This document shows, piece after piece, positions 6,666 to 11,191 of a stretch of 11,191 bases of DNA. The translations under genes and the position numbers were made by a program. The stretch comes from Candidatus Omnitrophota bacterium (GTDB lineage Bacteria > Omnitrophota > Gorgyraeia > Zapsychrales > Fredricksoniimonadaceae). The notes below the pieces were generated by a model. It made no database searches. It was not told the origin of the DNA and saw only the letters and a list, made by a program, of their open reading frames with translations. The stretch is from the NCBI GenBank assembly GCA_016206745.1, contig JACQQW010000260.1:1-11191 (forward strand). Direction: 5' to 3'. The first letter of the stretch is position 1. The number at the start of each line of letters is the position of its first letter.

Positions 6666-7436
6666 ATGGGCAAACACAATAAAGTGATCGATGTCAAAAA
6701 GTTATTCGCGGCCGGATTTGCCTTAATGATGTTGGTTTCATGGGGAGGCCTGACGTATGCGCAGGAAGCTCTCCCGGAAGGCATACCTCCGGTAAAAACC
6801 GATGATCCTGCCGCCCAGTCCCAGCAGGAGCGCGAGCAATTCGTCAAAGAAATCCGCCGGGTCGAGAATTTAAACCGCAAATACACCAAACAAATCGATG
6901 AAATCAAGGAATTATTGGCTGAAAAAGACGCGGATTTTCAAAACCGGATGAAGGAATTGGAAGAAAAACTGGCCCGGCAGGAGGACGATCAAAATAAAAA
7001 AGCGGTCGCCCAGGAGCAGATCCGGCAAACCGCCCAGGAATTGGAATCCAAAACCAATGAAATGCTGTCCAAGGGCGGCGATTTGGATCCGGAAGACCAG
7101 CAGTTTAAAGATGAGCTGGCCAAGGCCCATTATAATATGGGGAACATTTATTATGAGCGCGGTGAATATCAGCGGGCCGTGGTCGAGTATTATCAGGCGG
7201 TGGATTTGGCCCCTAATGATCCGGACACCCATTATAATCTGGCTTTTGTCAGCGGGGAATATTTGTCAGACCAGGAAACGGCGTTAAAGCATTATCAATG
7301 GTATTTATACCTGAAACCGAATGCGGATGATTCCCCTCTGGTCAATGAAAAAATCATACAGGCCAAGCTTCATTTGCGTTCTCATGTGGATTCGGTGCTT
7401 GATAAGGACAATGGCCATTATAATTTGACGCGTTGA
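6666..7436 (+). CDS. Exported coiled-coil/TPR protein
   Basis: A 256-aa protein with a signal peptide (hydrophobic core about 13-25, cleavage plausible after T-Y-A32). Residues about 52-135 are rich in Glu, Lys and Gln with heptad-like spacing and probably form a coiled coil. TPR-like helices follow: A-H-Y-N-M-G-N-I-Y-Y-E-R-G-E-Y-Q-R-A (154-171) with A-V-D-L-A-P-N-D-P (178-186), and a second unit from T-H-Y-N-L-A-F (188-194) to L-K-P-N-A (216-220). Such periplasmic TPR proteins often act as assembly scaffolds or pilotin-like helpers for envelope complexes. A GGAGAG site (6655-6660) precedes the ATG. The gene lies 21 bp after the secretin stop, so co-transcription and a role with the secretin are likely but inferred. 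No specific family name is recognised. Confidence 0.85.
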   Translation: MGKHNKVIDVKKLFAAGFALMMLVSWGGLTYAQEALPEGIPPVKTDDPAAQSQQEREQFVKEIRRVENLNRKYTKQIDEIKELLAEKDADFQNRMKELEEKLARQEDDQNKKAVAQEQIRQTAQELESKTNEMLSKGGDLDPEDQQFKDELAKAHYNMGNIYYERGEYQRAVVEYYQAVDLAPNDPDTHYNLAFVSGEYLSDQETALKHYQWYLYLKPNADDSPLVNEKIIQAKLHLRSHVDSVLDKDNGHYNLTR

Positions 7437-7460
7437 GGTTGTGTGTTCCGAAATCTTGGT

Positions 7461-7488
7461 TTTGAGATTTGAAATTTGAGATTTGATT
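7461..7488 (+). repeat. Tandem 7-bp repeat, four imperfect copies
   Basis: Four consecutive heptamers, TTTGAGA, TTTGAAA, TTTGAGA and TTTGATT, run from 7461 to 7488. They contain two exact 12-bp copies of TTTGAGATTTGA (7461-7472 and 7475-7486). The tract fills about half of the gap between the TPR gene and the first SUMF1 gene and ends 6 bp before the preferred ATG at 7495. It replaces any recognisable Shine-Dalgarno. Copy-number change would alter leader length. Confidence 0.75.
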
Positions 7489-7494
7489 TTAAAT

Positions 7495-9042
7495 ATGCCC
7501 ACTAAGATCCATAATATTTGTTTAACTATCGGATTGTTGCTGGCGGCCGTTCCTGTTGCTTGCGCCAATAATTTGAGTGTTTCCAACGTTTCTTTGGGCG
7601 CTCGCGACCCGGGCACTAAGACCCTGGTGGTCAAATTCGACCTTAGCTGGGAGAATTCCTGGCGTAATAAAATCAACCATGATGCGGTATGGTTGACCGC
7701 GCGTTTAAATAAGAATCTGTGCCAGATTTCCGCTGCGGGCTTAAATCCGGCTGGTTCATCGACGGGTACGGCAACTAATTTGGAATTTTACGCGCCTTCC
7801 GACAAATACGGCGTTTTTGTCCGCCGTTCATCCAACGGCAGTGTGGGTAATGTTTCCACTCAAAATGCGCAAATGACCATCAACTACGATAGCTGCGGAT
7901 TCACGGACAGCGATCAGGTGTCTGCCGGTATTTTTGGGATGGAAATGGTCTTTGTTCCGCAGGGTTCTTTTTTTGCCGGTGATTATGACACTGGCACGGC
8001 TTCCCTAAATAAGGGGAGTGCGGACAATGCCCCCTGGTATATTAATAGTGAAAATGCCGTTTCGGTTGCCAATCCTGCCAACAATGGTTTTCATTATGTT
8101 TCCAATAATAATGCCGGAGAATATGCCACCGGCTCCACATTTACTATTCCGGCCCCCTTCCCTAAAGGATACGGTCCTTTTTATGTGATGAAATATGAAA
8201 TCACGGAAGGGCAATGGGTTGAGTTTCTTAATTCATTACCGGCCGCTGCCCGCGCGAACCGGGATTTGACGGACAATGTCCATAAAAATTCCGACAGCGT
8301 GGTTGAACGTAATACGATTGCGTGCTCCGGATCGCCTTTGACCTGTTCCACCCAACGGTCTTCCCGGGCAGTGGGTTTTTTAACCTGGATGGACCTGGCG
8401 GCATTTTTGGATTGGAATGCATTGCGTCCCATGACCGAGCTGGAGTTTGAAAAGATCGCCCGTGGTCCGGTTTTGCCGGTCCCCGGTGAATATGTTTGGG
8501 GGGCCACGGACATTACTCCGGCCGCGGCCATCAGCGGCAATGAGGATGGCGCGGAAACCATTGCCACTACGGCTGCGAATGCGCGCTATGACAATACAGT
8601 GTTAAGCGGCGGGGACGCCTCAGGCGGCGGGGAACATCAAAGGGGCCCATTGCGCGCCGGAGTTTTTGCGACTGCCGCTTCGACCAGGTCCATGGCCGGC
8701 GCCGGCTATTATGGTGTCATGGATTTAGGGGGTAATTTGAAGGAACGGGTGATCAATATCGGCAATGCCGCGGGTCTGGCATTTACAGGCAGCCATGGCA
8801 ACGGTGGATTGACCGGGGCCGCCGGTTATGAAGGCAATGCGGATGTCAGCGCCTGGCCCGGCTTCGATGCCGCAATCGAGCGCGGGGTCACCGGTGCTGA
8901 TGGTTCCGGTTTTCGCGGCGGTTCCTGGGCGGACAGCGCGGACCGGTTAAGGACTTCCGACCGGCATGAAGCGGTATTAACATTATCAACGGCCGCCGGC
9001 ACCTTCGGCGGTCGCGGGGCAAGGACGTACGATGGGAATTAA
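7495..9042 (+). CDS. Exported SUMF1/FGE-fold protein, paralogue 1 (no catalytic cysteines)
   Basis: A 515-aa protein from the ATG at 7495; an in-frame TTG at 7483 lies in a repeat and only adds four residues before the signal peptide. The signal peptide is 1-24 with cleavage predicted after A-C-A. Residues 25-135 form a beta-rich module with S-W-E-N-S-W-R (51-57) and D-A-V-W-L (63-67). The SUMF1 (formylglycine-generating-enzyme, C-type-lectin-like) domain spans about 147-515: G-M-E-M-V-F-V-P-Q-G-S-F (148-159), Y-V-M-K-Y-E-I-T-E-G-Q-W (230-241), L-R-P-M-T-E-L-E-F-E-K (310-320), Y-V-W-G-A (333-337), G-V-M-D-L-G-G-N-L-K-E (407-417) and G-F-R-G-G-S-W (472-478). The copper-binding cysteines of true FGE near the C-terminus are absent, so oxidation of sulfatase cysteines is unlikely and a structural or ligand-binding role is more plausible. 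It is followed after 10 bp by a paralogue. Confidence 0.87.
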   Translation: MPTKIHNICLTIGLLLAAVPVACANNLSVSNVSLGARDPGTKTLVVKFDLSWENSWRNKINHDAVWLTARLNKNLCQISAAGLNPAGSSTGTATNLEFYAPSDKYGVFVRRSSNGSVGNVSTQNAQMTINYDSCGFTDSDQVSAGIFGMEMVFVPQGSFFAGDYDTGTASLNKGSADNAPWYINSENAVSVANPANNGFHYVSNNNAGEYATGSTFTIPAPFPKGYGPFYVMKYEITEGQWVEFLNSLPAAARANRDLTDNVHKNSDSVVERNTIACSGSPLTCSTQRSSRAVGFLTWMDLAAFLDWNALRPMTELEFEKIARGPVLPVPGEYVWGATDITPAAAISGNEDGAETIATTAANARYDNTVLSGGDASGGGEHQRGPLRAGVFATAASTRSMAGAGYYGVMDLGGNLKERVINIGNAAGLAFTGSHGNGGLTGAAGYEGNADVSAWPGFDAAIERGVTGADGSGFRGGSWADSADRLRTSDRHEAVLTLSTAAGTFGGRGARTYDGN

Positions 9043-9046
9043 GGGA
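9041..9046 (+). promoter_or_regulatory. Ribosome binding site deciding the start of SUMF1 paralogue 2
   Basis: AAGGGA overlaps the stop codon of the first SUMF1 gene and lies 6 nt before the ATG at 9053. Of the three in-frame ATGs (9032, 9047, 9053), only 9053 has a suitably placed site, and it gives a compact signal peptide. Confidence 0.5.
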
Positions 9047-9052
9047 ATGACA

Positions 9053-10675
9053 ATGAGAGTGTTTGTTTTTCTTATTTCAATTCTTTTATTTTCACCACAA
9101 GCCTGGGCTAACAATTTGCAGATCAATAATTTGAACGTTGTCAGTACGGACACGGCCGCCAATACCATGACATTCACTTGTGATGTGGCCCAGGACAATA
9201 GCTGGCGCAGCACGGTCAATTTTGACGGGGTTTGGATTTTTATGAAATATTCTACTGACGGCGGCATTACCTGGGACCACGCCAGCATGGCCGGTTATGG
9301 GACCAATCCGGCAGGTTTTTCCGTTCCAAGCAACTTTGAGACAATTGTACCAACTGATGGAAGAGGATTTTTTCTTAAAAGGACGGATTATGGTTCCGGT
9401 GCCACTGCCGTTAACGGCCTGAAATTTGTGTGGAATTACGGCCAGGACGGTGTTTCCACCGCGGTCGCCGCCGCCGCCAATACCGTCCACAAAATTTTCG
9501 GCATTGAAATGGTCTATGTGCCCCAGGGCGCTTTTTACGCGGGGGACGGCAACAGTTCTTCGGAGTACCGCTTTAAGCAGGGCAGCGCGGACGATAATCC
9601 ATGGTACATTCAAAATGAAAATGCCATCACCACCGGCAATGCCGCATCCGGAGGGTATTACTATCAAAGTACCGGCGCCAACGGCGAAAACAGTTCCGGG
9701 AACCCCTTTTTGGTCCCGGCTTCCTTCCCTAAAGGATATGCGCCTTTTTATGTGATGAAATATGAATTGACGGAAGGGGAGTGGGTGGGCTTTTTCAATA
9801 CTTTATCGCCGCAGGCAAAAGCCAACCGCGATATCACTGCGGCGGATTTAGGCGGTAAAAATTCCAACAGCACGGTCAATCGCAATACGATTTCCTGGGA
9901 CCCGTCCAAGCCCTCTTCCAAAGCAACAACGGCGCGTCCTTCGCGTCCGGTCAGTTATGTGTCGTGGCCGGATGTGGCGGCTTATGCGGCATGGGCAGGA
10001 TTACGTCCAATGACGGAATTGGAATATGAAAAAGCCGCGCGCGGCAAGGACATTATGCCGGTCACGGACGAATTTGCCTGGGGGGCAACTTCTTATACAG
10101 TCGCGGGGTCCGCTGACATTTTTCCGGCCAACAGCGATGAAGACGGGACTGAAACCATTGCCAACAGCGCGGCCAATTTGAGCCGCAATGCCTTGGGGTA
10201 TTCTTCGGGAGACGGCCGGGCTTCCGGCCCTGCGGCCAACCAGGCAGGGCCTTTGCGGGTGGGGGTTTTCGCGGCCACATCCACCAACCGCATCAGCGCG
10301 GGCGCTGGTTTTTACGGCAATATGGAGCTTTCGGGAAATTTAGCCGAACCGGTGGTGACGCTTGGCCGGATTCAGGGACGACAGTTTTTGGGGACCCATG
10401 GCACAGGGCGGTTGACCACGCTCACCGGGTATGAAGGCAATGCCCCCAATACCGATTGGCCGGGGATCGATACCGCCAATGCCAATCGCGGGGTCAGGAC
10501 CACTGTGGGGATAGGTTATCGCGGCGGGGACTTTGCATCTTCGAACCTTCGGGCGTTTCAATTGTCTTCCCGGACTTATGCGGCCAAAGACCCTGATTCC
10601 CAGGGGTATTATCAGCGTTATGACGCGAATTCCGGTGTTTTCCAGGGAGGGCGTTTAAGCCGTACTGCGCCGTAA
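9053..10675 (+). CDS. Exported SUMF1/FGE-fold protein, paralogue 2 (no catalytic cysteines)
   Basis: A 540-aa protein; the start at 9053 is preferred over in-frame ATGs at 9032 and 9047 because of the AAGGGA site and signal-peptide length. The signal peptide is 1-19 (cleavage after A-W-A, mature end N-N-L as in paralogue 1). The N-terminal beta-rich module at 20-135 has Q-D-N-S-W-R (47-52) and D-G-V-W-I-F-M-K-Y-S (58-67). The SUMF1 domain spans about 149-540: G-I-E-M-V-Y-V-P-Q-G-A-F (150-161), F-Y-V-M-K-Y-E-L-T-E-G-E-W (232-244), R-P-V-S-Y-V-S-W (298-305), L-R-P-M-T-E-L-E-Y-E-K (317-327), F-A-W-G-A (341-345), G-N-M-E-L-S-G-N-L-A-E (422-432) and G-Y-R-G-G-D-F (488-494). The only Cys in the mature chain is C43 in the N-terminal module, so FGE chemistry is excluded. 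It is clearly homologous to the preceding gene along its length, with a 24-bp exact DNA match in the core, which points to tandem duplication. Confidence 0.87.
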   Translation: MRVFVFLISILLFSPQAWANNLQINNLNVVSTDTAANTMTFTCDVAQDNSWRSTVNFDGVWIFMKYSTDGGITWDHASMAGYGTNPAGFSVPSNFETIVPTDGRGFFLKRTDYGSGATAVNGLKFVWNYGQDGVSTAVAAAANTVHKIFGIEMVYVPQGAFYAGDGNSSSEYRFKQGSADDNPWYIQNENAITTGNAASGGYYYQSTGANGENSSGNPFLVPASFPKGYAPFYVMKYELTEGEWVGFFNTLSPQAKANRDITAADLGGKNSNSTVNRNTISWDPSKPSSKATTARPSRPVSYVSWPDVAAYAAWAGLRPMTELEYEKAARGKDIMPVTDEFAWGATSYTVAGSADIFPANSDEDGTETIANSAANLSRNALGYSSGDGRASGPAANQAGPLRVGVFAATSTNRISAGAGFYGNMELSGNLAEPVVTLGRIQGRQFLGTHGTGRLTTLTGYEGNAPNTDWPGIDTANANRGVRTTVGIGYRGGDFASSNLRAFQLSSRTYAAKDPDSQGYYQRYDANSGVFQGGRLSRTAP

Positions 10676-10692
10676 GTTTTTTTTGAAAGATT

Positions 10693-10707
10693 TTAGATAT
10701 TATCTAA
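10693..10707. promoter_or_regulatory. 15-bp palindrome overlapping a start codon (possible operator)
   Basis: TTAGATATTATCTAA is a perfect inverted repeat (7-bp arms, 1-bp centre) in the 31-bp gap between the second SUMF1 gene and the Ig-like gene. Its last base is the A of the ATG at 10707. Symmetry and position would suit a dimeric repressor or a small RNA hairpin covering the start. The region is AT-rich, so chance is a real alternative. Confidence 0.35.
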
Positions 10708-11191
10708 TGCCCAATAAAGGTTTAAAATTGAGAATAACGCCTCAACCATGGGATTTCTTTGTTTTGGCGGTCCTGTTCCTGGTTGGGTTTTTGTCTTCGC
10801 CGGCCCTGGCCCAGTATTCCGGCGGTCCCCAGACCGCCACGGCGGAAACCACCATCGGCACCGATATCTTCAAAGGCGGCGCGCAAAATTTTTCCACCGC
10901 GGCCGCATCCGGCGCGGCCGGTGCCCTTTCCCATGGGACAGCGGCAAAACTTGTTTTTACGGTCACACCTTCCGCAACCAAGCACTTTGAGAAATTTGAA
11001 CGCCAGCCGGTAGTTGTGGTGCAGGACGTTAATGGCAATGTGGTCACTAGCGATAATTCCACCCAGGTCAGCCTGGAAATCCTTAATAATCCCGGTAATG
11101 GCCAATTAAAGGGAACTGCAACCATGACCGTTGTAGCCGGTGTGGCCCAATATACGGATTTGCAGATTAACCGGGGAGGACAATTATATAC
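10707..11191 (+). CDS. Surface protein with signal peptide and bacterial Ig-like (invasin-type) repeat (N-terminal part)
   Basis: An open frame of 161 codons runs without a stop to the window edge, so the gene is truncated only by the window. The N-terminus is basic (M-P-N-K-G-L-K-L-R), followed by a hydrophobic core (about 17-32) and an A-L-A35 cleavage site. After a low-complexity Ala/Thr/Gly segment (36-78), residues 80-161 show the pattern K-L-V-F-T-V-T-P-S-A, Q-P-V-V-V-V-Q-D-V-N-G-N-V-V-T, V-S-L-E-I and G-T-A-T-M-T-V-V-A-G-V-A-Q-Y-T-D-L-Q-I. This is the consensus layout of invasin/filamin-like bacterial Ig repeats (Big-type), which normally occur in long tandem arrays in adhesins. No good Shine-Dalgarno precedes the ATG. 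It lies 31 bp after the second SUMF1 gene and is the probable cargo or surface product of the upstream secretin operon. Total length cannot be known here. Confidence 0.78.
   Translation, partial: MPNKGLKLRITPQPWDFFVLAVLFLVGFLSSPALAQYSGGPQTATAETTIGTDIFKGGAQNFSTAAASGAAGALSHGTAAKLVFTVTPSATKHFEKFERQPVVVVQDVNGNVVTSDNSTQVSLEILNNPGNGQLKGTATMTVVAGVAQYTDLQINRGGQLY

Noticed and set aside
7483..7494. TTG start four codons upstream for the first SUMF1 gene
   Set aside because: The TTG lies within the heptamer repeat, has no ribosome binding site, and the ATG at 7495 gives a normal signal peptide.
9032..9052. Upstream ATG (9032) as start of the second SUMF1 gene
   Set aside because: It would overlap the previous gene and add seven residues to a compact signal peptide; the AAGGGA site is placed for the ATG at 9053.
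10654..10684. Terminator after the second SUMF1 gene, from the T-run
   Set aside because: Eight Ts are present, but I could find only a short 4-bp GGCG/CGCC pairing before them, too weak to call.
1..11191. tRNA, rRNA, CRISPR array or prophage genes
   Set aside because: No cloverleaf-like segments, rRNA signatures, regularly spaced repeats, integrase or phage structural genes were seen; nearly all sequence is accounted for by the listed genes.

Overview
The window is about 11.2 kb, and every convincing gene lies on the + strand. Genes are tightly packed, with several 4-11 bp overlaps and no gene-free stretch longer than about 165 bp. The host is a diderm bacterium, because there is an outer-membrane secretin, a GspC-like inner-membrane partner and a probable lipoprotein. 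The combination of gcvPB followed by a lipoate ligase, GT2/DUF2304 genes, a short GspC/GspD pair and paired exported SUMF1-fold proteins whose mature ends begin 'NNL' resembles uncultured lineages such as Omnitrophota or related PVC/Elusimicrobia-like groups. That placement is inferred from gene content and has not been tested by phylogeny.

Left part (1-837): the C-terminal tail of glycine dehydrogenase subunit 2 (gcvPB) overlaps a lipoate-protein ligase. The ligase probably lipoylates the GcvH protein of the same glycine cleavage system.

Middle part (878-4254): a probable S41/C-terminal-processing-peptidase-like lipoprotein keeps the serine motif but has Gln where the catalytic Lys is expected. 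It is followed by a dolichyl-phosphate-sugar-synthase-like GT2, a DUF2304 membrane protein and a second, membrane-anchored GT2. A 25-bp near-perfect palindrome sits directly on the stop codon of the first GT2 and looks like a small non-autonomous mobile (REP/MITE-like) element.

Right part (4258-11191): a candidate promoter and a strong Shine-Dalgarno precede a run of genes that all encode exported or envelope proteins. They are a PDZ-less GspC, a GspD/secretin, a coiled-coil plus TPR protein with a signal peptide, two tandem paralogous SUMF1/FGE-fold proteins without the catalytic cysteines, and the first 161 codons of a protein with a signal peptide and a bacterial Ig-like (invasin-type) repeat that continues past the window. 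No assembly ATPase (GspE), GspF or pseudopilin is visible here. My reading is an operon for secretion and surface display, in which GspC/GspD form the exit channel, the TPR protein is an accessory factor, and the SUMF1-fold and Ig-like proteins are cargo or surface-exposed binding proteins. The most interesting points are the cysteine-less SUMF1 pair with its uncharacterised N-terminal 'NSWR' module, a tandem 7-bp repeat immediately upstream of the first SUMF1 gene, and the S41 protein with its altered active site.
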